The notes under the pieces are model-generated. The model made no database searches. It had not been told where the DNA came from and was given only the letters and a program-made list of their open reading frames with translations. A program made the translations under genes and the position numbers. Shown piece after piece: positions 1 through 12,576 of a stretch of 64,000 bases of DNA (positions within the stretch are counted from its first letter, which is position 1; every line of letters starts with the position of its first letter). Origin of the DNA: Mimachlamys varia (taxonomy: Eukaryota; Mollusca; Bivalvia; Pectinida; Pectinidae); the NCBI GenBank assembly GCA_947623455.1, contig OX392532.1, positions 47,743,058-47,807,057 on the forward strand. Direction: 5' to 3'.

Positions 1-1693
1 CTCTGGGCGACACTTTAAGCTCCCATATTTCGAGGTAACGTTGAATTTATTTATATATGTAAACGTCAAAAATGAAACGGACACATTCTTTCAGTACTTT
101 CACTCCATCAAAGGGAGCTCTTTAGACTTTGTAAAAATATGTGTAGGTAGGTATAAAGATAATATATATACAGCGGCGGTGTTTGGCAACGTGTAATCTC
201 GTCTCGCGTTACTTTGCTATATACCCCCTTCCACCCCCCCCCCCTCCCCCACCTCCCATTTCCACCCCCATCCAATCGGACACTCTACCGTTAATATATA
301 TATATTTATATATATTTGATAAAATTGAGACTAGAACATATATTTGTCATTTGCACACGTACGGTATCGCGCACCGCCTTCGCAAATTATCATTTATATG
401 GATTGTTTCATATTCACAAATGAACACCCCGCAAGGGGCACATCCTGCGTTTATGCAAAGATGATACCCGTTTTCAAAGATGCTCTGGATCATTTGGTTA
501 AAATCCTCTCATTTATTTAGAAGAAGACGATTTTTGAAGATATACCTACGAGGGTCTTGTGTTTCCCCCTTACTTGGCGCCACCTTCTACCGCAAGGGAG
601 CTAACACTTTGGGCAATTATTGCACTATATCGAATTTTATTGAAATCCTTTCATTTATATAAAAAGTCAAGGATATTGTTTTCCTTTATTTCCCCTCAAA
701 GACCCCACCCATGTGTCTATATACCCTCATGGGCTCAACCTATGTGTTCCTAAAAAGGGGGATATGCACACCTCAGTTTATACAAAACTGATACTGTATT
801 CCCCTTAGAATGCTTAAAAAACTAGTGTACAACTCGTTTAAATTCCTTGATTCTGAAAGATGGAAATTTCCCTCTATTTCCCCTATTACCCACGAAAACG
901 TGTGTGTGATGGGGGGGGGGGGGGGTACCCTCCGTTCAAACAGAAACATTGTTGCTCCAGACCAATTTTGTCAAAAATACCCCGGGCCGTAAAGGACTAC
1001 GGTTTAGAAGTGTTAAAAGAAACAAAGCTGACGGACACCATGGCGAAGTTTGTCATTTTTCGCGTTTTAACGGCTTAGTCGATAGTGCGGCTCCGATTTA
1101 TTCCGTGTATGTGTTTTATCACGTATACGTTGTTGACTCTGGTTGTCTCCAAGTCAAGCATTTCAGTAAGCTAACACCGCGACCCCCCTCTCCCGGCCCC
1201 CGGGACATTTTGTTATCAATCCGTGTGTAATAACACATTGATCGATCTCGTTAAGGAGATATTTGCACTGTCAGATGTCGTAAAATGCATTCCCCCGCCA
1301 TTATCGAATACCACAGACTCGTGCACCCAGGCATAGCATCTGTCAGTTCGTAAACAGTCGGGTGTTTAATTAAGACAGGGAGGGACGACTCGGCTTTTGA
1401 TTACTGTTGATTTTACGATCAGCAGTGTCGGATAATGTCACGTTTTCCTCCCGAACAAACCGGAAGTGTGTAGAGAGAGGAAACCGCCTGCTATGACCAT
1501 ATACGTCATTACCATCGATGTTCCATTATCGAATACAGCATCCATATGCGCACTTGCATTCTCGAAAAATCAATGGTTTAAAATATAATTCCGATTCTAA
1601 TATTGACATATTTTGGTCAAAAACTTGTTATTGTAAGTCGTCTGTGACGTGGCTATCTGCTAGAAAGGAAAGACTGAAGGATAGCTACATAAT
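1..1693. other. Non-coding AT-rich sequence with C/G homopolymer runs
   Basis: I see no convincing exon here. Short open frames exist on the plus strand but are low-complexity, for example a proline run produced by the C tract near 233–257. A run of 15 G occurs at 911–925. The stretch 470–780 holds loosely repeated pieces ending in short pyrimidine runs. Nothing recognisable as an RNA gene or TIR element was found. Confidence 0.5.
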
Positions 1694-1700
1694 GTGTCAA

Positions 1701-4700
1701 CATGGTCAAAGAGAAACTATATGACCCTTCACCGTGTCAACATGGTCAAAGAGAAACTATATGACCCTTCACCGTGTCAACATGGTCAAAGAGAAACTAT
1801 ATGACCCTTCACCGTGACAACATGGTCAAAGAGAAACTATATGACCCTTCACCGTGTCAACATGGTCAAAGAGAAACTATATGACCCTTCACCGTGTCAA
1901 CATGGTCAAAGAGAAACTATATGACCCTTCACCGTGTCAACATGGTCAAAGAGAAACTATATGACCCTTCACCGTGACAACATGGTCAAAGAGAAACTAT
2001 ATGACCCTTCACCGTGTCAACATGGTCAAAGAGAAACTATATGACCCTTCACCGTGACAACATGGTCAAAGAGAAACTATATGACCCTTCACCGTGTTAA
2101 CATGGTCAAAGAGAAACTATATGACCCTTCACCGTGACAACATGGTCAAAGAGAAACTATATGACCCTTCACCGTGACAACATGGTCAAAGAGAAACTAT
2201 ATGACCCTTCACCGTGTCAACATGGTCAAAGAGAAACTATATGACCCTTCACCGTGTCAACATGGTCAAAGAGAAACTATATGACCCTTCACCGTGACAA
2301 CATGGTCAAAGAGAAACTATATGACCCTTCACCGTGACAACATGGTCAAAGAGAAACTATATGACCCTTCACCGTGACAACATGGTCAAAGAGAAACTAT
2401 ATGACCCTTCACCGTGTTAACATGGTCAAAGAGAAACTATATGACCCTTCACCGTGACAACATGGTCAAAGAGAAACTATATGACCCTTCACCGTGACAA
2501 CATGGTCAAAGAGAAACTATATGACCCTTCACCGTGTCAACATGGTCAAAGAGAAACTATATGACCCTTCACCGTGTCAACATGGTCAAAGAGAAACTAT
2601 ATGACCCTTCACCGTGACAACATGGTCAAAGAGAAACTATATGACCCTTCACCGTGACAACATGGTCAAAGAGAAACTATATGACCCTTCACCGTGACAA
2701 CATGGTCAAAGAGAAACTATATGACCCTTCACCGTGACAACATGGTCAAAGAGAAACTATATGACCCTTCACCGTGTCAACATGGTCAAAGAGAAACTAT
2801 ATGACCCTTCACCGTGACAACATGGTCAAAGAGAAACTATATGACCCTTCACCGTGTCAACATGGTCAAAGAGAAACTATATGACCCTTCACCGTGACAA
2901 CATGGTCAAAGAGAAACTATATGACCCTTCACCGTGTCAACATGGTCAAAGAGAAACTATATGACCCTTCACCGTGTCAACATGGTCAAAGAGAAACTAT
3001 ATGACCCTTCACCGTGACAACATGGTCAAAGAGAAACTATATGACCCTTCACCGTGACAACATGGTCAAAGAGAAACTATATGACCCTTCACCGTGACAA
3101 CATGGTCAAAGAGAAACTATATGACCCTTCACCGTGACAACATGGTCAAAGAGAAACTATATGACCCTTCACCGTGACAACATGGTCAAAGAGAAACTAT
3201 ATGACCCTTCACCGTGTCAACATGGTCAAAGAGAAACTATATGACCCTTCACCGTGACAACATGGTCAAAGAGAAACTATATGACCCTTCACCGTGTCAA
3301 CATGGTCAAAGAGAAACTATATGACCCTTCACCGTGTCAACATGGTCAAAGAGAAACTATATGACCCTTCACCGTGACAACATGGTCAAAGAGAAACTAT
3401 ATGACCCTTCACCGTGACAACATGGTCAAAGAGAAACTATATGACCCTTCACCGTGACAACATGGTCAAAGAGAAACTATATGACCCTTCACCGTGTCAA
3501 CATGGTCAAAGAGAAACTGTATGACCCTTCACCGTGTCAACATGGTCAAAGAGAAACTGTATGACCCTTCACCGTGTCAACATGGTCAAAGAGAAACTGT
3601 ATGACCCTTCACCGTGTCAACATGGTCAAAGAGAAACTGTATGACCCTTCACCGTGACAACATGGTCAAAGAGAAACTATATGACCCTTCACCGTGACAA
3701 CATGGTCAAAGAGAAACTATATGACCCTTCACCGTGACAACATGGTCAAAGAGAAACTATATGACCCTTCACCGTGACAACATGGTCAAAGAGAAACTAT
3801 ATGACCCTTCACCGTGACAACATGGTCAAAGAGAAACTATATGACCCTTCACCGTGACAACATGGTCAAAGAGAAACTATATGACCCTTCACCGTGACAA
3901 CATGGTCAAAGAGAAACTATATGACCCTTCACCGTGTTAACATGGTCAAAGAGAAACTATATGACCCTTCACCGTGACAACATGGTCAAAGAGAAACTAT
4001 ATGACCCTTCACCGTGACAACATGGTCAAAGAGAAACTATATGACCCTTCACCGTGACAACATGGTCAAAGAGAAACTATATGACCCTTCACCGTGTCAA
4101 CATGGTCAAAGAGAAACTATATGACCCTTCACCGTGTTAACATGGTCAAAGAGAAACTATATGACCCTTCACCGTGTCAACATGGTCAAAGAGAAACTAT
4201 ATGACCCTTCACCGTGACAACATGGTCAAAGAGAAACTATATGACCCTTCACCGTGACAACATGGTCAAAGAGAAACTATATGACCCTTCACCGTGACAA
4301 CATGGTCAAAGAGAAACTATATGACCCTTCACCGTGTTAACATGGTCAAAGAGAAACTATATGACCCTTCACCGTGTCAACATGGTCAAAGAGAAACTAT
4401 ATGACCCTTCACCGTGACAACATGGTCAAAGAGAAACTATATGACCCTTCACCGTGACAACATGGTCAAAGAGAAACTATATGACCCTTCACCGTGACAA
4501 CATGGTCAAAGAGAAACTATATGACCCTTCACCGTGACAACATGGTCAAAGAGAAACTATATGACCCTTCACCGTGTTAACATGGTCAAAGAGAAACTAT
4601 ATGACCCTTCACCGTGTTAACATGGTCAAAGAGAAACTATATGACCCTTCACCGTGACAACATGGTCAAAGAGAAACTATATGACCCTTCACCGTGTTAA

Positions 4701-7260
4701 CATGGTCAAAGAGAAACTATATGACCCTTCACCGTGACAACATGGTCAAAGAGAAACTATATGACCCTTCACCGTGACAACATGGTCAAAGAGAAACTAT
4801 ATGACCCTTCACCGTGTTAACATGGTCAAAGAGAAACTATATGACCCTTCACCGTGTCAACATGGTCAAAGAGAAACTATATGACCCTTCACCGTGACAA
4901 CATGGTCAAAGAGAAACTATATGACCCTTCACCGTGTTAACATGGTCAAAGAGAAACTATATGACCCTTCACCGTGACAACATGGTCAAAGAGAAACTAT
5001 ATGACCCTTCACCGTGACAACATGGTCAAAGAGAAACTATATGACCCTTCACCGTGACAACATGGTCAAAGAGAAACTATATGACCCTTCACCGTGTTAA
5101 CATGGTCAAAGAGAAACTATATGACCCTTCACCGTGTTAACATGGTCAAAGAGAAACTATATGACCCTTCACCGTGACAACATGGTCAAAGAGAAACTAT
5201 ATGACCCTTCACCGTGACAACATGGTCAAAGAGAAACTATATGACCCTTCACCGTGTTAACATGGTCAAAGAGAAACTATATGACCCTTCACCGTGTTAA
5301 CATGGTCAAAGAGAAACTCTATGACCCTTCACCGTGACAACATGGTCAAAGAGAAACTATATGACCCTTCACCGTGTTAACATGGTCAAAGAGAAACTAT
5401 ATGACCCTTCACCGTGACAACATGGTCAAAGAGAAACTATATGACCCTTCACCGTGACAACATGGTCAAAGAGAAACTATATGACCCTTCACCGTGACAA
5501 CATGGTCAAAGAGAAACTATATGACCCTTCACCGTGACAACATGGTCAAAGAGAAACTATATGACCCTTCACCGTGACAACATGGTCAAAGAGAAACTAT
5601 ATGACCCTTCACCGTGTTAACATGGTCAAAGAGAAACTATATGACCCTTCACCGTGTTAACATGGTCAAAGAGAAACTATATGACCCTTCACCGTGACAA
5701 CATGGTCAAAGAGAAACTATATGACCCTTCACCGTGACAACATGGTCAAAGAGAAACTATATGACCCTTCACCGTGTTAACATGGTCAAAGAGAAACTAT
5801 ATGACCCTTCACCGTGTTAACATGGTCAAAGAGAAACTCTATGACCCTTCACCGTGACAACATGGTCAAAGAGAAACTATATGACCCTTCACCGTGTTAA
5901 CATGGTCAAAGAGAAACTATATGACCCTTCACCGTGACAACATGGTCAAAGAGAAACTATATGACCCTTCACCGTGACAACATGGTCAAAGAGAAACTAT
6001 ATGACCCTTCACCGTGACAACATGGTCAAAGAGAAACTATATGACCCTTCACCGTGACAACATGGTCAAAGAGAAACTATATGACCCTTCACCGTGACAA
6101 CATGGTCAAAGAGAAACTATATGACCCTTCACCGTGACAACATGGTCAAAGAGAAACTATATGACCCTTCACCGTGACAACATGGTCAAAGAGAAACTAT
6201 ATGACCCTTCACCGTGACAACATGGTCAAAGAGAAACTATATGACCCTTCACCGTGTTAACATGGTCAAAGAGAAACTATATGACCCTTCACCGTGTTAA
6301 CATGGTCAAAGAGAAACTCTATGACCCTTCACCGTGACAACATGGTCAAAGAGAAACTATATGACCCTTCACCGTGTTAACATGGTCAAAGAGAAACTAT
6401 ATGACCCTTCACCGTGACAACATGGTCAAAGAGAAACTATATGACCCTTCACCGTGACAACATGGTCAAAGAGAAACTATATGACCCTTCACCGTGACAA
6501 CATGGTCAAAGAGAAACTATATGACCCTTCACCGTGACAACATGGTCAAAGAGAAACTATATGACCCTTCACCGTGACAACATGGTCAAAGAGAAACTAT
6601 ATGACCCTTCACCGTGTTAACATGGTCAAAGAGAAACTATATGACCCTTCACCGTGTTAACATGGTCAAAGAGAAACTATATGACCCTTCACCGTGACAA
6701 CATGGTCAAAGAGAAACTATATGACCCTTCACCGTGACAACATGGTCAAAGAGAAACTATATGACCCTTCACCGTGTTAACATGGTCAAAGAGAAACTAT
6801 ATGACCCTTCACCGTGTTAACATGGTCAAAGAGAAACTCTATGACCCTTCACCGTGACAACATGGTCAAAGAGAAACTATATGACCCTTCACCGTGTTAA
6901 CATGGTCAAAGAGAAACTATATGACCCTTCACCGTGACAACATGGTCAAAGAGAAACTATATGACCCTTCACCGTGACAACATGGTCAAAGAGAAACTAT
7001 ATGACCCTTCACCGTGACAACATGGTCAAAGAGAAACTATATGACCCTTCACCGTGACAACATGGTCAAAGAGAAACTATATGACCCTTCACCGTGACAA
7101 CATGGTCAAAGAGAAACTATATGACCCTTCACCGTGACAACATGGTCAAAGAGAAACTATATGACCCTTCACCGTGACAACATGGTCAAAGAGAAACTAT
7201 ATGACCCTTCACCGTGACAACATGGTCAAAGAGAAACTATATGACCCTTCACCGTGTTAA
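1701..7260. repeat. 40-bp minisatellite, 139 near-identical copies
   Basis: The unit begins catggtcaaagagaaactat and continues atgacccttcaccgtgwyaa, exactly 40 bp, and repeats without a break from 1701 to about 7260 (139 copies). Almost all variation is one dinucleotide near the unit end (gtgTCaa, gtgACaa or gtgTTaa). Rarer changes are actGt in four consecutive units (3520–3640) and actCt at 5320, 5840, 6320 and 6840. Because 40 is not a multiple of 3 and stops occur in every frame, it is not coding. There are no unique spacers, so it is not a CRISPR array. The near-perfect identity points to recent amplification. Confidence 0.97.
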
Positions 7261-7507
7261 CACCATCGCCATTCACTGTGACAACACCTTCGCCTTTCAC
7301 CGTGACAGCGCCATTGCAATTCACCGTGACAAAATGATCGCCAGTCACTTTGACAACGCCATCGTCATTCACCTTGACAAAATCATCGCCATTCACCGTA
7401 ACAAAACCATAGCCATTCACCATGGCAAAATCACCGCCATTCACCATGACAACGCCATTGTACATGTAATTCACCCTGACAGCAGTGTCATTGTGATACA
7501 TGTATAA
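7257..7507. repeat. Diverged 24-bp repeat bordering the 40-bp array
   Basis: About ten degenerate units of period 24, consensus near caccatcgccattcaccgtg plus acaa. The segment ttcaccgtgacaa is the same as the end of the adjoining 40-bp unit, so the two arrays share ancestry. Because 24 is a multiple of 3 the sequence stays open on both strands (97 and 91 codons), which I take as a consequence of the period and not as evidence for a gene. The strong divergence suggests this is the older part of the satellite. Confidence 0.85.
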
Positions 7508-7600
7508 CGGTTATAGTGTTGAAGGTTTCATAAAGAAAGTGCTGCTCTTGTAACCAAGCGCCAGATTGTTATACAGCGTCATCAACATTTTATCAATATT

Positions 7601-8414
7601 GTAACATAGAACCATCATCATGGTAACATAGAACCATCATCATGGTAACATAGAACCATCATCATGGTAACATAGAACCATCATCATGGTAACATAGCAC
7701 CATCAGCATGGTAACATAGCACCATCAGCATGGTAACATAGCACCATCATCATGGTAACATAGAACCATCATCATGGTAACATAGAACCATCATCATGGT
7801 AACATAGCACCATCAGCATGGTAACATAGCACCATCAGCATGGTAACATAGCACCATCATCATGGTAACATAGAACCATCATCATGGTAACATAGCACCA
7901 TCATCATGGTAACATAGAACCATCATCATGGTAACATAGCACCATCAGCATGGTAACATAGCACCATCAGCATGGTAACATAGCACCATCAGCATGGTAA
8001 CATAGCACCATCAGCATGGTAACATAGCACCATCATCATGGTAACATAGCACCATCAGCATGGTAACATAGCACCATCATCATGGTAACATAGCACCATC
8101 ATCATGGTAACATAGAACCATCATCATGGTAACATAGCACCATCAGCATGGTAACATAGCACCATCAGCATGGTAACATAGCACCATCAGCATGGTAACA
8201 TAGCACCATCAGCATGGTAACATAGCACCATCATCATGGTAACATAGCACCATCATCATGGTAACATAGAACCATCATCATGGTAACATAGCACCATCAG
8301 CATGGTAACATAGCACCATCAGCATGGTAACATAGCACCATCAGCATGGTAACACAGCACCATCAGCATGGTAACACAGCACCATCAACATGGTAACATA
8401 GCACCATCAACATG
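7601..8414. repeat. 22-bp minisatellite, about 37 copies
   Basis: Units of ggtaacatagmaccatcakc plus at repeat with period 22. Two positions vary (gAacc/gCacc and atcatc/atcaGc), and runs of the same variant alternate in blocks, the signature of unequal exchange. It lies about 90 bp from the 24-bp array. It shares catggt and caccatc strings with the neighbouring arrays, but homology between the 22-bp and the other units is uncertain. Confidence 0.95.
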
Positions 8415-8780
8415 ACGTACCTAATGCCGTAGATAAAACGTCAAGCATATATTTACTGCGAAATACATTACATCGTATCTTGGTTTATTAACTGACTATA
8501 CCTTTTACGGGAAAGCTTTCATAAGCAAGACGGAAAAATAGATTACACGAGCTTGGTCTGAACCCATGACTTAGATCGCCCAATGTCGCTCGGTAACCGG
8601 TTATAGAACTCATTACTGCTGTTTAATGCTTACATTTTTTCCGTTGGTTTTGAAAATGAATTCATCAAATTTATATTTATATTTAAACTAAATTGCCGGT
8701 AAGTTTCTAATAAAAGGAACAGCCAACAACCAGTATCGGCCATCGATCTCCAACGTTATAATTATGACGTCACAACCGTA
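8415..8780. other. Unannotated AT-rich sequence
   Basis: This separates the 22-bp minisatellite from the TIR element that begins at 8781. No exon, tRNA or repeat was recognised. Confidence 0.4.
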
Positions 8781-9356
8781 TGAGGTGCGTTCGGTAGCGA
8801 GAACGTTCGCGAGCGTTTTGTTGGCGAACGTTTTGTGCTCAATGAAAGCTGCGCTCGCGAAAAACGATTTCATAAACAGAATATTGATTTTGGACGAGGT
8901 GGCAGACGACACGGTTAACTTAGATTCGTTTACAAATGTGTCAGCAGCAGTTTTAAGATCAACCAACACTGCTTTACATATTGGTACCATTACATGGTAG
9001 CAAGGACCCAACACGGATCCTCAATTACTTTGAAGAAGTTATCACAATATACACGTTGGTTGAATTCAAGAGTCATTTTAGAATGATAAAATCATCATTT
9101 GAGGTAGGCTTACATCATTCACGGCACAGGGATTTGTATGATGATTGATGATTATGAATAGAGACGGGATCTATATGCATCGTTCATCTTACAAACCCCT
9201 GTGTAACCACTCCGCCATCTTGGTTTTCCGGTGAGTTACCCCTTTAATGCGTTCGCGGGTGATCCGGAGCGTTCGCAAGCGTTTGCTGCAAACAATGCAC
9301 TTTTTGAGCAAACGGCCAAAACGTTCGCGAAAGTTCTCGCTACCGAACGCACCTCA
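8781..9356. mobile_element. Non-autonomous TIR element (MITE-like), 576 bp
   Basis: The left end tgaggtgcgttcggtagcga is matched in inverted orientation by the right end at 9337–9356. Pairing continues inward for about 39 bp with two mismatches (8781–8819 versus 9318–9356) and more weakly to about 70 bp. The subterminal regions are rich in gttcgcgaacg-type short palindromes. There is no transposase-like ORF inside; open frames at 8764–9000 and 8688–9014 are shadows of the TIR composition. No convincing target-site duplication is visible, so the superfamily is undetermined. Confidence 0.75.
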
Positions 9357-9387
9357 GTGTTACACATGTAGTTTCATACATGTAACA
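9357..9387. repeat. Small hairpin beside the TIR element
   Basis: gtgttacacatg and catgtaacac pair around a short loop directly after the right end of the MITE. It may be an outer part of that element or an unrelated palindrome. Confidence 0.4.
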
Positions 9388-9528
9388 CGGAACTGGCCTT
9401 GGTAGTGTTAAACATTGTAATTGCAGAGCAAATGTAAATATATACCTAATGATGGCAATATCATATTTTGGAGGTTATTAAATGTACAATGATTTATGAC
9501 GTCATGAATAATACACTAATTTTCGGGT

Positions 9529-9665
9529 GGTCGGGTGGTGCAGTGGATAGCGCACTTGCCTTTCACCAAGGCGGCCGGGGTTCGATTCCCCGACCGGACG
9601 TGAAAAGGTACAGGGTCACCTGCTTGAAATAATTTGTGTTTAATCTTTTTGATTTTTTGAAACAA
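9529..9665 (+). mobile_element. tRNA-Val-like SINE head or tRNA pseudogene
   Basis: A perfect RNA polymerase III A-box (tggtgcagtgg, 9536–9546) and perfect B-box (ggttcgattcc, from 9580) lie at tRNA spacing. The sequence folds as an anticodon arm (tgcct/aggcg) with loop ttcacca, giving anticodon CAC (Val), and a T arm cgggg/ccccg. The acceptor stem pairs poorly and the variable loop is only about 2 nt, so it is unlikely to be a working tRNA. A T-rich tail follows. A tRNA-derived SINE or retro-pseudogene is the best reading. Confidence 0.65.
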
Positions 9666-11564
9666 TACAAGTATAACTCACTCTGACATCACAATGACCA
9701 CCCCCCCCCCCCTCCCCCCTCTTCCCTCCCGAGGAACATCTAAAGGGGTGAGTAACCTTGAGCAATGTCACGGTTTATGATTATTAAATATGTCGCGTAA
9801 TTTATAATGAGGCTTAATATCATACACTGAAAGTTCACGTTCGTGCTATTCGTAAACAGGAACAAAGTGTTTTTATTCCGTTACTTTTCAAGTGTGTGTA
9901 GATGGTATCACCGGAGGAGAGATCCTGAAACAATACATTGTTTTAACACCACGTCAGCGAGATTGTTTACAAAACAAACTCTACATGTATCCGTATAATC
10001 GCCCTAAACGGCCATTATCGTTATACAGCAGAACACCGTGTCATTACGTCTGATCACTAAGCACGTGTATTTACTGAAGTCTTAGATGTCATAAAATGAA
10101 AGAAAAACTATCCTTTAAAGATTTTTATCTATTTCGATCTAAAAGCTTGGTTGGTTAAAAACAAAATGATTGAAAAGTCGCTTTACATTCCTTTAACGCC
10201 GACTGAGAGCTGAAATTGATTTTTTTTTGTTCAAGAGTGTAGCTCAAATCAATTTTATTCCATACCAGATTTATAGGAAACATTTAGACATTTCCATTTC
10301 AGTGGGTATGTTCCAGAACTAAAACGAATTTTTCGATGCCAGTTTAATTTATATATATCATAAGAAATGGGTACGAAGTCAAGATCATTTGTTTAACAAA
10401 TCACTTTTTTGTTATATAACTCTCTTTTTTTACATGATAATCATATCGATTGTCGTCACGATACGAAGTCTTTCATATAAGACAGGGCGTATCTTCCTGT
10501 ATTGCTCTGTAGTCAGGCCAAAAATAAAATAGCAGTTTCCGTTCTTTTCTGATACTAATTTAAATTCAATCTAAATTGAAATGTCGAGGTTCATTTCGTG
10601 TCGAAAACTACGGAAGCCTGTTAGTGCCAGAAATTAGTGGCGGCCGCCAGATAAAATGTTTTCAATAGTGGTGCTTACAGGCTTCCTTAGAAAACATAGA
10701 TCTTTTCTTCATATTAATAAAGAAATAGGTTCTTTAGCGAGTAAATAGCATTGAGAGTAAGACAACTTATAAAATTATATAATTCTCAACTACACATTAC
10801 CCCCGCATCACAATTCCAACAAGTGAATTCAGTTTATGCAAAGAGAGGTAGTTTATGGACAGAAAGAAGTATATTTACAAAGTGGAGGGGGAGGGGCAAT
10901 GGGGCAATGATGTAATGTTGTGTGTAGGGGAAGGGGGGAATTTGGCAAGGATATAAGGATATGTATGGTGGAGGGGGGAGGGGGGGTACCCCGATATCCA
11001 GGCGTTACGCTCACCTGCGCGAGGTCGATTTTCAAAAATGAAAAAAGATTTCATGCTGAATTTTACAATTAGCTTATCTCCCACTAGTCTGAAACTTCAT
11101 CAAACAACCACGTCTTTCAAATTAGTAGCACGGCCAATGACCTTATAGTACTAGTAGTACAACGTTGGATCATTTAACCAAACCTTACGGAAGCCGAAGT
11201 CCGTTTCCTCTTTAATAGATCGCAAGACAGCACGTGGACAATACACACTTGTTGTAGAGGTAGTAAGGTCCTTACCCAGCTTGAACCCTCGGACTTGGGG
11301 GGGAAATACTTCGGTACAAAGTTTAAAGTACAAATGTAACGATCAATGAATCCACCAGTCGATTATATGATTTAACTTTTGGCAAATGTTGAAACTTATT
11401 TTGGGGAAGGAAGGCGATGATGCTGGTATAAGTTGGGTCCAGGTCGATTGATTTACTTTTTGGCAATAAAATATGATTAATAGTGCATTTAACTAGGTAT
11501 ATAGCACGTGTATAAAACATATACCCCGGCGTGTGACCTGTGGTTAGCACAGATATACATTGTA
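9666..11564. other. Long non-coding stretch
   Basis: No exon recognised. It contains a C-rich tract at 9699–9730 and a G-rich tract at 10882–10987 whose complement gives proline-rich pseudo-ORFs. The rest is AT-rich and unique-looking. Confidence 0.4.
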
Positions 11565-11846
11565 AACCTGGTTAATACTGCGCGTATAACAAACTTAACC
11601 TGGTTAATTCTCCGCGTGTAACAAACTTAACCCGGTTAATACTCCAAGTATAACGAACCTAACTCGGTTAATACTCCGCGCATAACAAACTTAACCCGGT
11701 TAATACTCCGTGCATAACAAACTTAACCCGGTTAAAACTCCGCGTATAACAAACTTAATCCAATTAACACTCTGAGTATTACGAACTAAACCCGGTTTTT
11801 ACTCCACATATAACGAACGTAACCCGGCTTATAATAAGAGTATAAC
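11565..11846. repeat. Degenerate 32-bp minisatellite, about 8–9 copies
   Basis: The unit is close to aacccggttaatactccgcg followed by tataacaaactt, period 32. Copies diverge steadily, with the rightmost the most degraded. Each unit contains the near-palindrome aacccggtt. Confidence 0.85.
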
Positions 11847-12576
11847 GTAGCTAGTTACACCCAATCGACCATTTCCGCGAGCTTCACTGTAAATGTATGA
11901 ATTCTTACATAACACTTACGAGTTACCATATATTGTTTATTTCTCTTGCATTTTGTTTATGATTAACTTCCTGTTATTTATTTACGCATAGAATTGAAGT
12001 TCAAATGTCTCCCCAACGCAGTGGCACCATTTTTATCATAGAAAAGGAATTCGAAAGAAACATGATTTTTTTTCACAAACTGAAAGAGTGTCGACAGCTG
12101 CGTATATCCATAAAGCTTGAAGCTTGTTGAAAGTACGTGTTTCAATCTCTGTCGACAACACCGCTGGAAATGTTCTAGGGGGTTCGATATGTAGACGCGT
12201 GTCTGACAGACAAAGGGGCGGAGTTATCAGACCTCGGATACCAGCAAACAATCAAACAGGAAACGGTGTGGGCGAGCCCTGCTGAACTCAGGGTAAATTA
12301 TTTGTCTGTGTTTTGAAAAAAAAATCTAGCTCAGATATACAACAACGTTTAGGTTAGGTAGTGTATTCGGAGTCAAACGCCCCCGAGATAGTTTGTATAA
12401 CATCCGAGATAATCTGAATAAACAACATTGATATGGTGGATACCGAACACCGAGATATCCCGTATGAACACACTGACATCAAGATGTTTGAATTCGGATA
12501 TATAACGCGACATGCAAAAAAAACGTCAAGATTATTACCATAACAAAATTTCTATCAAACATCGCGATATTCCGAC
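11847..12576. other. Unannotated sequence left of the long inverted repeat
   Basis: AT-rich with no convincing coding potential. A minus-strand open frame at 12036–12251 matches nothing I recognise and has no coding signature. Confidence 0.35.

Noticed and set aside
183..464. 93-codon plus-strand ORF
   Set aside because: Dominated by a poly-proline run from a C tract and lacks any domain.
1701..7260. CRISPR-like array
   Set aside because: The units are contiguous and nearly identical with no variable spacers, and the genome is animal. It is a minisatellite.
8781..9356. hAT assignment for the 576-bp TIR element
   Set aside because: The flanking 8 bp (caaccgta and gtgttaca) do not match, so no superfamily is claimed.
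9529..9600. Functional tRNA-Val (CAC)
   Set aside because: Acceptor stem mismatches and a 2-nt variable loop; a SINE head or pseudogene is more likely.
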